Positions 41,825 through 50,984 of a DNA stretch of 57,641 bases are shown here, piece by piece (the first letter of the stretch is position 1; each line of letters begins with the position of its first letter). Made by a program: the position numbers and the translations under genes. Source of the DNA: a virus. Location of the stretch: positions 1-57,641 of the IMG/VR virus record IMGVR_UViG_3300021438_000003; one strand, written 5' to 3'. The notes beneath the pieces are model-generated. The model saw only the letters and a program-made list of their open reading frames with translations, was not told the DNA's origin and did not search any database.

Positions 41825-43127
41825 TCTTTAATACCTCAAATAAATTTTCCTGCGTACTATCTTTAGCTGTTAAAACTTCCATTACCTTTTCATCCTTACA
41901 GTTTTTGCTAACCAAATGATGAACAATAACAGGTTTACTTTGCCCCTGACGATGCAAACGAGCATTAAATTGTTTATAACTATCCATGCGCCATGTTAAA
42001 CCAAACCAGATAATTATTCTACCCCCTTGTTGTAGATTTAACCCTTCTGCGCTGTTGCATTGGCATAATAATAGCTTTATCTCTCCCTTATTCCATCTTT
42101 TTTCCACATCATTTATATTCTTACTGGTAAGAGTAACAGCACCTTTAAACCTGCTTTTTATTCGTTCTTCATCTGATTTGAAATTAAATGCAACTAGTAT
42201 ATTATCATCCTCATATTGATCAATAAGTTCTTCCAACATATCAAGTTTATTATTATGTATTTCCACCCAATCACCGGTATCGTTATAAACAGCTCCGTTG
42301 CAGTATTGCAGAAGTTTGTTACATAATACTCCTGCGTTTACTGCCGTTAGCTCTTCATTCCTTATCCGCATATAAAACTCCTTTTCAAAAGATTTATACA
42401 TATTATAATTATCTATTTGAACACTTATAATATTATCTATCTTATCCGGAAGAGATATATAGTCCTCAGCTCGCATATAGAGCCATTTTGTACTAATACG
42501 CTTTGATATGAGTTCCGGATAAACACATTCAAACCCATAACCATTAATATTAGGCCTAAAGTACATTGACCTATACGTTGTTATGTTATGACCAAGTGCT
42601 TCGCCTCTATCAATTAGAAACTGCTGCGACCACATATCAGCAAATCCTTTAGGCATTGGTGTACCGCTAAGTAGAACTATATATTTATATGTAAACTTTT
42701 TTAAGGCCTTAAAACGACTTGATCCGTGATTTTTGAACTTATGGCTCTCATCAACAATGATCATACCATATTTATCAAAACCCTGATCCTTCATCCATTC
42801 GATGTTTTCCTGATTTATGATATAAATATCACACTCTTTCTTTAAATTTTCTAGTCGTTCTTTTTCACTTCCACAGCAGATTGAGTATGTTAAATGTTTA
42901 GTGTGTTCCCATTTATTTATCTCATTTCCCCATACGTTCTTTGCAACGTTAAGAGGGGCAATAATTAGCACTTTCTTAACTTTGTAATTATGTAGTCTTA
43001 CAAAAGAAGTAAGGCCTATGATTGTTTTACCAAGCCCCATGTCAATAGCAAGACCACATCTTTTTTTATTAAGAATGTAATTGATAGCTCTTTGCTGATA
43101 GTCCCTTAAATCAAGTTCACTGAGCAC
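41808..43127 (-). CDS. SNF2-type DEAD/DEAH helicase
   Basis: 439 residues. Motifs in order: LRDYQ Q-motif (7-11), Walker A DMGLGKT (29-35), DESH box (126-129), motif III SGTP (about 155), and motif VI QFNARLHRQGQSKPV near the C-terminus. It translocates on double-stranded DNA and typically acts in phage replication or recombination. It belongs to the replication cassette together with VRR-NUC, polymerase, DUF2815, DUF2800 and VapE-type genes, a set well known in temperate phages of Firmicutes and Proteobacteria. Confidence 0.9.
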   Translation of the reverse strand: MLSELDLRDYQQRAINYILNKKRCGLAIDMGLGKTIIGLTSFVRLHNYKVKKVLIIAPLNVAKNVWGNEINKWEHTKHLTYSICCGSEKERLENLKKECDIYIINQENIEWMKDQGFDKYGMIIVDESHKFKNHGSSRFKALKKFTYKYIVLLSGTPMPKGFADMWSQQFLIDRGEALGHNITTYRSMYFRPNINGYGFECVYPELISKRISTKWLYMRAEDYISLPDKIDNIISVQIDNYNMYKSFEKEFYMRIRNEELTAVNAGVLCNKLLQYCNGAVYNDTGDWVEIHNNKLDMLEELIDQYEDDNILVAFNFKSDEERIKSRFKGAVTLTSKNINDVEKRWNKGEIKLLLCQCNSAEGLNLQQGGRIIIWFGLTWRMDSYKQFNARLHRQGQSKPVIVHHLVSKNCKDEKVMEVLTAKDSTQENLFEVLKNEVFA

Positions 43128-43131
43128 TTAT

Positions 43132-43473
43132 TTACCTTATCATTACATTGGATAAATTAAGGTTGTTTTCTACACGTACCTTTATTGTCAACAGGACTTT
43201 TAATAATCTGGTTGCCTGTTCAATATCATTCATAATGAACACGTCTACTTTATTCTTACCTATATCTTCAAAAACTTTAGACTGCAAAGCAGTTACCTTA
43301 CCCGCCTTACTCTTGAATTCAATAAAAAACACATACCCATGAGGATTTATAAAAATTCTATCAGGTACACCGCAATTTGATGGTGATGTAAACTTATAAC
43401 TCAGGTAACCTAATTTTAAAGCAGTGTCTTTAATTGCTTTTTCGAGTTGTCTTTCTGTTAATGGTTTCTTCAT
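43132..43473 (-). CDS. VRR-NUC domain nuclease
   Basis: 113 residues. The core GVPDRIFINPHGYVFFIEFK continues with SKAGKVTALQSKVFEDI, the PD-(D/E)XK-type VRR-NUC signature (D of PDR, E-x-K of EFK). Stand-alone versions occur beside SNF2 helicases in phages and may resolve branched DNA. The start overlaps the stop of the LysE gene (ATGA), so translation is coupled. Confidence 0.88.
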   Translation of the reverse strand: MKKPLTERQLEKAIKDTALKLGYLSYKFTSPSNCGVPDRIFINPHGYVFFIEFKSKAGKVTALQSKVFEDIGKNKVDVFIMNDIEQATRLLKVLLTIKVRVENNLNLSNVMIR

Positions 43474-44078
43474 ACTATTATAAGATTTATTATATTCTTA
43501 AGTGCTAGGACAATAAATAGCCCTCCTGTTACTATATTAATAATTAATCTGTAACGATTAATATACCTGCTAATAACACGTGATGATAATATCGAACAGG
43601 CACTTAAAAACCATATAGCAGCAAGCAGTGTCAACTCAACCCAGTAGCTTATAATAACACCTAAAGGTGCTTCTATATTAATAAAAGACGTCATTATGCT
43701 TATAAAAAAACTAAACGCAAGTGGGTTGGTAAACTCAACAAAAAATGCTTCTAGAAAATATCTTTTGGAATAACAATCATTGTTATAACTACCATCATCA
43801 GTACTGGTCATTGTCATAAACCCAATATAAAACAGATATAAGGAGCAGGCGAACTTGATATAGTCATAATTAATAACTTTAAGCTCTTTATTACTTATTA
43901 TAACAGCTAATATAATAGCTACCTGAATTGACGTACCAATAACAGTAGCAAGTGCTGCCATAAATCCGGCTTTTTTGCTTATTGCGCTGTTACGCAAGAT
44001 CAAACCTATTGATGGCCCAGGCATTATAGCTGCCATTAAGTATACAATACCTAGTTCTATAAAATTGTTTTCTAGCAT
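43470..44078 (-). CDS. LysE/RhtB-family amino-acid exporter
   Basis: 202 residues, the usual size of RhtB/LysE exporters. The family hallmark PGPS lies early (LMAAIMPGPSIGLILRNSAI), followed by GFMAALATVIGTSIQVAII and later FTNPLAFSFFISIM (N-P-L/K-A motif). Five to six membrane spans are predicted. Such proteins export amino acids or related compounds with proton antiport. It starts one base after the HTH gene and its TGA overlaps the VRR-NUC ATG, so it is a fixed member of the replication operon, not a cassette with its own promoter. I know of no standard phage function for it; metabolic or envelope effects are inference. Confidence 0.88.
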   Translation of the reverse strand: MLENNFIELGIVYLMAAIMPGPSIGLILRNSAISKKAGFMAALATVIGTSIQVAIILAVIISNKELKVINYDYIKFACSLYLFYIGFMTMTSTDDGSYNNDCYSKRYFLEAFFVEFTNPLAFSFFISIMTSFINIEAPLGVIISYWVELTLLAAIWFLSACSILSSRVISRYINRYRLIINIVTGGLFIVLALKNIINLIIV

Positions 44079-44079
44079 T

Positions 44080-44313
44080 TTATTTATCCTTATATTTTAA
44101 AATTAAATTATATCTTTTTAACAATCTATCTAAAAATTCTTTATCTACTTTACCTTTTCCTCTTTCGAGTGTTCCTATTTTATTATCAGAACAGCCCATA
44201 TATCTACTTATCTCACTAACACTGATATTAGCCATCTTACGTAATACTTTTAACTGTTCTACCTGATCTATGGTTAAATCGATATAATTATTATGATCTC
44301 TTATTCTACCCAT
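44080..44313 (-). CDS. Small HTH (XRE) protein
   Basis: 77 residues. Residues about 17-65 form an HTH: QVEQLKVLRKMANISVSEIS, then RYMGCSDNKIGTLERGKG. It overlaps the DNA polymerase end by 8 bases. It may regulate this operon or bind replication intermediates. Confidence 0.78.
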   Translation of the reverse strand: MGRIRDHNNYIDLTIDQVEQLKVLRKMANISVSEISRYMGCSDNKIGTLERGKGKVDKEFLDRLLKRYNLILKYKDK

Positions 44314-46063
44314 TATTTACACCTATTGTTTCTAATAACTCATATGTTTTAGCAATATACTTATCGTAATGTAAATCCTCTATTTTATCATTTAAGTTCA
44401 TTATCGGATAAGCATCATCTGTATTAGCCACCTTATCCCCCTTTTTATTGGTAATATGTTCACCTTTGGTTGACCAGTACCAGCGAACAACTTTACCAAG
44501 GTAATTACCTTTAAAATAACCTCCCGTTGTAACACGTCTGACCATTAAAAAGTTAATAGGGTCAGGGTTAATCTTTGCTTTATTTATGGTATATTCAATT
44601 GATATCCCTTTATTTACGTATGCAAAAATCGCCTCCTTGCATATCTTAATAGCAGGGTTACGTGAGATATCATCTGAAGCAAAAATACCCTTGCACTTCA
44701 AAGTATTGTCAGATTTAACGGCAATATATGAATTAACAGATTGATTATATAAAGCTTTATATTTTGTTTCCTCAATAGTAAATCCCGTTATCTGCTCCCA
44801 TATTTTTACAATATTAAAAAAAGCTTCATATCTGGTTTTTTTCATTAATACTGTTATCCCGTCAGTATTACTGCTAACTACATTAAAATCCCTACTCTCA
44901 AGTTCTTCTATAAGCATAAGCAGACTTAATTGTCCGGTAATTGTGGTATGGATAAGTAATTTAGGTGAGTAGAGCAAACTGTACTTATTACCAAACTTAC
45001 CGAAACTACCATTTAAAATAATCTTGAATACGTTAGCTTTAGTTTTATCACCTTTCTTTTTAGCCTCCAATCTCTGATCGTATATGTCTTTATAAAAATC
45101 TATAAAATCAGATTCCATAAAACATTCAGGAGCGTATCTGTTATTAAGAATAATAGAAGGATAATAGCTGACAACATCAACATCTATTAAATACTCATCA
45201 TTTCCAGCTATTATTTTTCGGTTGCTTTCCGTTGAATGAATACCACCAATACCAAGAGAGTATGTCTTATCATTAATAGTTACAGAACTAAGGGCTTTAT
45301 CCTTGATTAACTTATCCTCACTAGTTCCTTTGAACCTTATCTCTTTTATTTCTTCAAATAATTTTTTAAGCGGTTCTGTTGTAAATTTTATATATGACGG
45401 AGCGTTGTACGTGAAATCATACTCTTTAACCTTATTCTCAATATCATGTTTAACAAAGTCTCTTATTAGTACTTCTGCTATCTGAGCATCTGATCTACTT
45501 CTAACTTCAACTCCATATTCAGCGTTAATTGATTTTCTAATCTCAATATCATTCTTTAAATAATTATAAAGACTCATTGTTATATCAACGTCATTGGAGC
45601 AGTACTTTTTGAGCACTAACATCTCTTCGTTTGATAATCTGGTACTTGGATCATAAGGTAAGTCTTGCAGGAAAGGCGTATTAATTCTTGCGCCGTACAT
45701 TTTAAGACTCGCCTTACCAATTGCTACGTTAATAAGGTCAATATGGTCATACTCATATGGAGGCCATAATTTTAATTCAGAAATTGTGTCAAAATTATCA
45801 TCACTTATTAATTTATCTGACAGATACTTAAGCATTGCGTTATTATGATTACCAAAAGCAAACATGATCATTGGTAAGTCATAAAAACGCGAGTTAAATC
45901 CAACTGTTGTATTATTTGCAAGTATTGACTTTATTGCTGCAACATCCAGAATAGGGGAGTCTTTTGTAAGCTCGAATGATATCTCGTTACCTTCCTCATC
46001 CTTAAATAAAATCAAGAAATAATTAGGATAACATTCAGTATCCAGAAAGTAAGTTTTTTTCAT
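44306..46063 (-). CDS. Family-B DNA polymerase with 3'-5' exonuclease
   Basis: 585 residues, a compact form. Exo I: D8-T-E10; Exo II: GFNSRFYDLP (55-64); Exo III: Y154-CSN-D158. Polymerase motif A: DVVSYYPSII (296-305); motif B: K347-III-like ...N351GSFG; motif C: NTDG (399-402), in which the usual DTD is NTD. It is the size of protein-primed polymerases, but I could not define TPR1/TPR2 insertions by eye. It replicates the phage genome together with the primase-helicase and SSB-like proteins. A strong hairpin lies in its leader. Confidence 0.85.
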   Translation of the reverse strand: MKKTYFLDTECYPNYFLILFKDEEGNEISFELTKDSPILDVAAIKSILANNTTVGFNSRFYDLPMIMFAFGNHNNAMLKYLSDKLISDDNFDTISELKLWPPYEYDHIDLINVAIGKASLKMYGARINTPFLQDLPYDPSTRLSNEEMLVLKKYCSNDVDITMSLYNYLKNDIEIRKSINAEYGVEVRSRSDAQIAEVLIRDFVKHDIENKVKEYDFTYNAPSYIKFTTEPLKKLFEEIKEIRFKGTSEDKLIKDKALSSVTINDKTYSLGIGGIHSTESNRKIIAGNDEYLIDVDVVSYYPSIILNNRYAPECFMESDFIDFYKDIYDQRLEAKKKGDKTKANVFKIILNGSFGKFGNKYSLLYSPKLLIHTTITGQLSLLMLIEELESRDFNVVSSNTDGITVLMKKTRYEAFFNIVKIWEQITGFTIEETKYKALYNQSVNSYIAVKSDNTLKCKGIFASDDISRNPAIKICKEAIFAYVNKGISIEYTINKAKINPDPINFLMVRRVTTGGYFKGNYLGKVVRWYWSTKGEHITNKKGDKVANTDDAYPIMNLNDKIEDLHYDKYIAKTYELLETIGVNNG

Positions 46064-46095
46064 ATATTTATCCTGTTGTTTTCAGTTTCTTTTTT

Positions 46096-46134
46096 ATATT
46101 TTAATTGTACGATTTTTACGTACAATTAAAATAT
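46096..46134 (-). promoter_or_regulatory. Hairpin between the DUF2815 and polymerase genes
   Basis: A perfect 16-bp inverted repeat (46096-46111 with 46119-46134) with a 7-base loop overlaps the last codons of the DUF2815 gene. In the transcript (minus strand) it is followed by A-rich sequence, not by U, so it is unlikely to terminate. It may protect the upstream mRNA, be a processing site, or lower polymerase expression relative to the SSB-like protein. Confidence 0.6.
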
Positions 46135-46722
46135 TTCTTCCTCCTCAAGTTTATCAAATTCACTAGTAGCATCAATAGTAGTCATACCAAACATCTCGCC
46201 CTGTTTATGGAACAATACGTGATGGAGTCTGTTACAAATACCTTTCCATACAGTATTGAACTTATAAGGTGCAATCTCAATAAGAGCGTGAACATAACAA
46301 CCCGGATAAAATGGGTTAGCATCTACTAACGGATTAAGTATTTCACCTTTAACCAGACTTAATTTAGGTGGCAATTTATTGGCAGCGGTGATTATGTAAT
46401 GGCCTCTTTTATATTCTGACCTTTCCTTTCTTTTTTTACCCTCTTCGGTCGAATCATCAATAAGCCCGTATTCCTCATCCCCGTCTTTAACTATATCAAT
46501 ATTATTACCTTTAATCTTGATATCCTTGATCATCTTGTTAACTTTTTCCTTAATATCATTAACTATTTCGTTATGTTTAACGTCATTTTTAGATAATAGG
46601 AAAGTAGCTACGTATTTTCTTTTCTCTTCTGTAGTTATATAAAGATTATCAAGTGGTTGTTTTTCAAATAAATGTGGAAAACTTAATCTAACGTTTGAAA
46701 GCAATATTTTTTCTGAATTCAT
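46126..46722 (-). CDS. DUF2815 single-strand DNA-binding-like protein
   Basis: 198 residues. The start ILLSNVRLSFPHLFEKQPLD, followed by KYVATFLLSKNDVKHNEI, and the end PFYPGCYVHALIEIAPYKFN match DUF2815 proteins, OB-fold-like partners of phage DNA polymerases considered SSBs. Acidic C-terminal tail (KLEEEEIF) as in many SSBs. Standard neighbour of DUF2800 in phage replication cassettes. Confidence 0.85.
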   Translation of the reverse strand: MNSEKILLSNVRLSFPHLFEKQPLDNLYITTEEKRKYVATFLLSKNDVKHNEIVNDIKEKVNKMIKDIKIKGNNIDIVKDGDEEYGLIDDSTEEGKKRKERSEYKRGHYIITAANKLPPKLSLVKGEILNPLVDANPFYPGCYVHALIEIAPYKFNTVWKGICNRLHHVLFHKQGEMFGMTTIDATSEFDKLEEEEIF

Positions 46723-46743
46723 AATGATTTTACCTTTTTTAAT

Positions 46744-47916
46744 TTATAAATATTTTTCTATTGAATAATCAACTTTAACTATCTGGTTTTCTCCTAGTTC
46801 TTTTTTGGTAAGACGATTAACTTCATCCCTGCCAATCAGTTTTTCAGCTTTACCGATACCTATAAGTTTTTTCTCATAAGCGTCTTCACCAAGTTTATCT
46901 CTTAAAACAGATTCTGCCTCATCTATCCATTTACGATTAGACATTTTAGGCATTAATTTATAGTTAAGAAATTCACCTGTTTCCAACTTTTCCTTTATAT
47001 ACTCTTCAACCGATGTAAGATAGGTTTTTATAAGGTCTTTATTCTCATAAATCCTCCCTAGTTCTTCATCGCCAAGTAGTCTTACCTTAGCAGCTACTAG
47101 CTCCTTACTGTCTTTATTATTAACAGTCGGCACTAAGCTATTTAAGGCGTAACATGTAGGTTTAGCCTTACAGAATTGACATGCTTTAGTTGATGGAATA
47201 CGAACGGCATTCTCTTCCTGAGCGTTAGCAATAGCCGTTTTAATAAGCTGCATTCTAGAGCCGGTTATTAAAGAGGTAAGCTGCTCGTCAGTTAAATCCC
47301 ATCTGCTATTCTCAAGGTAAGGTTGGACAATATGCAGATGTGCAGTTGTAAATCTGAATGGCTGCTGATTACTTCCAAGATTACAATAATATTTAACCAC
47401 GTTACTAATCTCAGGGTGCATATAAACACCAAGGGCGTATAACATCAATTGGTAATTCTCATGAGCCTTTACAGCGACCCCTTGACCAAACTTGTAATCG
47501 ATAACATGAATCTGACATTTATTAGCTTCTTTATCGTATAAAATAAGAACACTATCAGCTGTTCCTTGCATCCCGGGCATTAGGAAATCAAGAGAGAAAG
47601 TCTGCTCATGGATTTCTTTTACAACCTGAAGATTTGAAAAGGTAAGATCACGATAATATTTACCCGCATCAATTACAGCAGTTTGCTGCTGTTCAGTTAA
47701 ATTATGATAAAAAGGAAAAATAATATCATCATCTTCATCTGTATAAAACCATTTAGCACCTGTTATATATTCATTAACTTTCTCATGGAGCATAGTGCCC
47801 GTTTCTGCATAAACAGACGTTGTGTAAGGTAAACCTTTTTCAGCATTAAGGCTACCTGGGCAGAGCATTCTTCGCTCAAAATTGGAAGGGCTAATAGGTG
47901 AATGTGTTTTACTCAT
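46744..47916 (-). CDS. DUF2800 RecB/Cas4-like nuclease
   Basis: 390 residues. It begins SPISPSNFERRMLCPGSLNA and has catalytic-type segments GTMLHEKVNEYI, CQIHVIDYKFGQG (D-x-K) and a cysteine cluster ACQFCKAKPTCYAL, matching DUF2800, a PD-(D/E)XK family like RecB and Cas4 with an iron-sulphur-type cluster. Probably an exonuclease for recombination. Overlaps the upstream gene by 1 base. Confidence 0.87.
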   Translation of the reverse strand: MSKTHSPISPSNFERRMLCPGSLNAEKGLPYTTSVYAETGTMLHEKVNEYITGAKWFYTDEDDDIIFPFYHNLTEQQQTAVIDAGKYYRDLTFSNLQVVKEIHEQTFSLDFLMPGMQGTADSVLILYDKEANKCQIHVIDYKFGQGVAVKAHENYQLMLYALGVYMHPEISNVVKYYCNLGSNQQPFRFTTAHLHIVQPYLENSRWDLTDEQLTSLITGSRMQLIKTAIANAQEENAVRIPSTKACQFCKAKPTCYALNSLVPTVNNKDSKELVAAKVRLLGDEELGRIYENKDLIKTYLTSVEEYIKEKLETGEFLNYKLMPKMSNRKWIDEAESVLRDKLGEDAYEKKLIGIGKAEKLIGRDEVNRLTKKELGENQIVKVDYSIEKYL

Positions 47917-48230
47917 TATTTCTGTTCCTCTTCTAATCTTTCTCTTTGTTTTAAAGCTGCTTTAGTTAGTATGACCAATTCATCTGATTTTAGTTTATCA
48001 CTATTATAATTAGAGCGACCATAATCGATCATATAATCAACAAGTGTTTTAGCTGAATGTAACGCTAATTGTTGAAACAACATTGATTCTTTTTCATCCA
48101 AGTCGCTTTCAGGCTTTGTAAAAGAAAGGATAATATTAAGTGCTACTTCCTTTTCCAGTAAATTGATCTCATTATTCAAGTATCTAGTAGCTATTTCAGT
48201 TTCTATTTTTGATTTATTTGGTAAAAACAT
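47916..48230 (-). CDS. Small protein of the replication cassette
   Basis: 104 residues, predicted helical (RYLNNEINLLEKEVALNI, ESMLFQQLALHSAKTLVDYM). Overlaps the DUF2800 gene by one base and lies one base from the primase-helicase. Similar small genes accompany DUF2800 in related cassettes. Function unknown. Confidence 0.68.
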   Translation of the reverse strand: MFLPNKSKIETEIATRYLNNEINLLEKEVALNIILSFTKPESDLDEKESMLFQQLALHSAKTLVDYMIDYGRSNYNSDKLKSDELVILTKAALKQRERLEEEQK

Positions 48231-48231
48231 T

Positions 48232-50391
48232 TTAATTCTTCTTTAATTTCAATTTCCATTTATTAGTCTTGCTGTTTCTATGACATTTATATTTATTTAG
48301 AACCCTACCGATAGCAACTCGTCTACTATAGTTTATATCTGTTTTTCTATAGCCAAGTTGCTCTAGTATTTGAACTGCACTATAATAATCTGCGTCTTCA
48401 AGGTCAGCTTCAACATCAAAACTATCAATAAAAGCCTCCTCAATAACATCAGGCATTTCAAACTCTTTATTCAGTGTTTCCTGTAAAGAAGTTTCTTCAT
48501 CAGTTAACTGGAAATTACTGATATCGGTTGTCTCCAGTAATTCCTTATAAACCTGTAAAATGTCTATATTATCCAATCTATTGATTTTTTTTACAGGTAT
48601 AACCATGAATCTCGTTGAACCTGTTATATCCTTTAAAAAGGAATCATCGTTAATACTGGCAATAAAACTGGTTGTTCTTTTAAAAGTAACAGGTCTTGCT
48701 AGATATTTTATATTCAATGTATCATCAGGTCTTCCAAAGAAAGCTTTAAACCCGTTAATATCTGTCTTCTTGAAAGACTGTTCCAGTTCTGCTAATTCAG
48801 TTATTAAAAACTTTATATTACCCAGTATATTCATATCGTTATTGGTATCAAGGAAACGACCTGTACCTATATGGCTATTTCTTAAATAAGAGGGTAAAAG
48901 GTTCAATACCCATGTTGTTTTACCCATGTTCTGAGGTCCTTTTAAAACAAGCAGGTATCTTCCTATATCTTTAATTTCATCATCATTTAAGGCCAGATAT
49001 AACATCTGCTGTGTCCATTTTAAAAGATAGATGTTTCTCAGTTTTTTATAATTTTCGTTAACCTCAAGTGTATTATAAAAATCATCAAGTCTAGATTTCC
49101 CATCCCAGATAACGTTATTAATAACTTCTCTAAAACTGTTAATCTTATTTTTTTCAGACAGCATATGTAAATATAAAGGAACATTACCTTTATTCATGTT
49201 ATTTAGCTCCATAAGTGATACCATTAATCCTGTTAATATGTTATCGTCTGAGTTATTAATCGATGATATGATTCTTTTGGTTATCACATCATACGCTACT
49301 GCTACTTTATACCTCCTACACATCACCTCAAAATTTTCAAAAGTACTTTTTATTCCTATTGGTGTAAGCTCGCCGTTTTTAGTTCTTTTATATTTTATAT
49401 GTATAAAACTTTCTTCATTTTCTTCCCCAAAAATAGATAGTTCATTATAAGTAATATCTACCTTTAAAGCTGATGGTGTTTTTTTTTTATTGTTAACCAA
49501 TTTAATAATTGATCCAAAAGTAACAGGATTATCAATTTTTTTTGTTAGACTTTTATATTTAAGTCTGCATTCCTGTTTAATTCTTTCTTCAGAGTAACGA
49601 CTATCAGTTAAACTCCAGTCGGTAAATATCTGTAGCCCCTCTTCTGTTCCTTTAAACTGATGGTGAAGAGCCTGACACACCTTAAACCATTCATGGTAAC
49701 TGGTCTCACTGCAATCGTAGTTACCAAGTGTTTCTATAATCCTTTCCCTTGTTACATTAGGTAAAGGTGTATTATTACTTATAGCTATAAAGGTTTTCAG
49801 CTCATCATCTTCTTCTTTTTTAATTCCCTCTTTGAGAGCAATATAATCATCAACCTTTACAAGCTCTTTTATGTTTTTACCGGTTCTGAACTCATCACTT
49901 ACCTTATTCGGTAAATACATGAGTTGAGAGGGGGTAAAACTGGACTCATCTGTTACAGCTTTTAAAAGTTTATGTGAGAATAACTTAAGTGCTAATTCAC
50001 TACCAAGTTTAGCATAATTTTCCTTATCTACATTCTTATCAATAAAAAGTAATATCCGAGCTCTTGGCTTAATTAAAGTACTGCTACTAGTGGTGTAATA
50101 AATGTAAGTATAATTACCAAGACTGTTTTCAATCTCATTCTTTAAACTATCAAAATCCTCTTCATAGCCGTCAAGATCAAATGTTAAAATACTACGTGAT
50201 GTTAAATTCTCGCCCGATCTCCTATTATCCTTAAAAGAGCCACAGACCATAGCTCCTAAATTCTTTTTACCAGTGAAAGGTTTTACGGCTACTTTTTTAA
50301 AGTAACTTAAAATCTCTTCAAAACTTAACTCCTCTCGGCTAGCTATAACATCAGTGCAGTTGTTGAAAAAACTGATACAGTACTTTTTCAT
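48232..50391 (-). CDS. Primase-helicase with VapE-type ATPase
   Basis: 719 residues. The N-terminal domain (about 40-180) looks like an archaeo-eukaryotic-type primase: ILTFDLDGY with D72 and D74, and IYYTTSSSTLIKPRARILL. Next comes a PriCT-2-like segment (SYHEWFKVCQALHHQF, 231-246). Then a VapE-type helicase: VIWDGKSRLDDF (428-438), Walker A GPQNMGKT (485-492), Walker B FLITELAELE (about 528-537) and sensor R-x-T region. It primes and unwinds DNA at the fork. Candidate initiator for the ACTACC-repeat origin. Confidence 0.85.
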   Translation of the reverse strand: MKKYCISFFNNCTDVIASREELSFEEILSYFKKVAVKPFTGKKNLGAMVCGSFKDNRRSGENLTSRSILTFDLDGYEEDFDSLKNEIENSLGNYTYIYYTTSSSTLIKPRARILLFIDKNVDKENYAKLGSELALKLFSHKLLKAVTDESSFTPSQLMYLPNKVSDEFRTGKNIKELVKVDDYIALKEGIKKEEDDELKTFIAISNNTPLPNVTRERIIETLGNYDCSETSYHEWFKVCQALHHQFKGTEEGLQIFTDWSLTDSRYSEERIKQECRLKYKSLTKKIDNPVTFGSIIKLVNNKKKTPSALKVDITYNELSIFGEENEESFIHIKYKRTKNGELTPIGIKSTFENFEVMCRRYKVAVAYDVITKRIISSINNSDDNILTGLMVSLMELNNMNKGNVPLYLHMLSEKNKINSFREVINNVIWDGKSRLDDFYNTLEVNENYKKLRNIYLLKWTQQMLYLALNDDEIKDIGRYLLVLKGPQNMGKTTWVLNLLPSYLRNSHIGTGRFLDTNNDMNILGNIKFLITELAELEQSFKKTDINGFKAFFGRPDDTLNIKYLARPVTFKRTTSFIASINDDSFLKDITGSTRFMVIPVKKINRLDNIDILQVYKELLETTDISNFQLTDEETSLQETLNKEFEMPDVIEEAFIDSFDVEADLEDADYYSAVQILEQLGYRKTDINYSRRVAIGRVLNKYKCHRNSKTNKWKLKLKKN

Positions 50392-50427
50392 TGTTAAGTT
50401 TTAAATAAATTAAAGTAGAGACGTTAT

Positions 50428-50577
50428 TTAGTGATGCAGTTTTAAACGAATAAGATTATCCATGCTACTTTCTTTTTTATTCTTAACCATGAAATAACTA
50501 CTCGTTAATAATACAACTATTATTAAAGCTGCAAATAACCTTAATTTAACTGTTTCCATCTTCTCTTTTCTGTCCAT
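50428..50577 (-). CDS. Small single-span membrane protein
   Basis: 49 residues, or 43 if started at a second ATG (50559). Hydrophobic span at about 15-30 (FAALIIVVLLTSSYFMV) followed by a basic tail. It overlaps the 50546 gene, and lies upstream of the primase. Not recognised. Confidence 0.5.
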   Translation of the reverse strand: MDRKEKMETVKLRLFAALIIVVLLTSSYFMVKNKKESSMDNLIRLKLHH

Positions 50578-50737
50578 ATTCAATTCTCATTTTCAAATCT
50601 GCATCAAGTAATTTTTTGTTGAAATCAACATGCATCGCTTCAATTATTTTCTCATACCTTTTTCTTTGCTTATATAATGAAAAATAAAACAAACCTATCC
50701 ATATTAAAAAATTTATAATTGGCCCTATTATGTCCAT
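50546..50737 (-). CDS. Small membrane-anchored protein
   Basis: 63 residues. Hydrophobic N-terminus (IIGPIINFLIWIGLFYFSLY) followed by a basic/acidic helix (KRYEKIIEAMHVDFNKKLLD). Spanin-like layout, but far from lysis genes. Function unknown. Confidence 0.6.
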   Translation of the reverse strand: MDIIGPIINFLIWIGLFYFSLYKQRKRYEKIIEAMHVDFNKKLLDADLKMRIEYGQKREDGNS

Positions 50738-50740
50738 AGA

Positions 50741-50962
50741 TCACCTTATTACTATCCAATCGTTGAACATACAATCTTCCATTTCACATACTAATGAATA
50801 AGGCTCTAGTTTATCGGTAAAAGCAGTACCCGGTTTATTATAGGATTGATAATATTTATACAATTTATCCTGTATTTTCATGATCATATAATCGCTATTT
50901 TCTCTAGTAATGATATTGAAACGATTATTGTAAATAAATCTTATTGCGTCATTGATTTTCAT
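50741..50962 (-). CDS. WEV-like family member (Tad2/DUF2829-like, tentative)
   Basis: 73 residues. It starts MKINDAIRFIYNNRFNIITR and ends MEDCMFNDWIVIR, the same N- and C-terminal pattern as the tandem early family at 53197-55714 (M-N-I-x-E-A ... x-D/E-W-E-V). That pattern recalls DUF2829/Tad2 proteins, some of which sequester immune signalling nucleotides. AGGGAGGACTAATTAA precedes it. Membership is judged from short motifs only. Confidence 0.5.
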   Translation of the reverse strand: MKINDAIRFIYNNRFNIITRENSDYMIMKIQDKLYKYYQSYNKPGTAFTDKLEPYSLVCEMEDCMFNDWIVIR

Positions 50963-50984
50963 TTAATTAGTCCTCCCTTAAATG

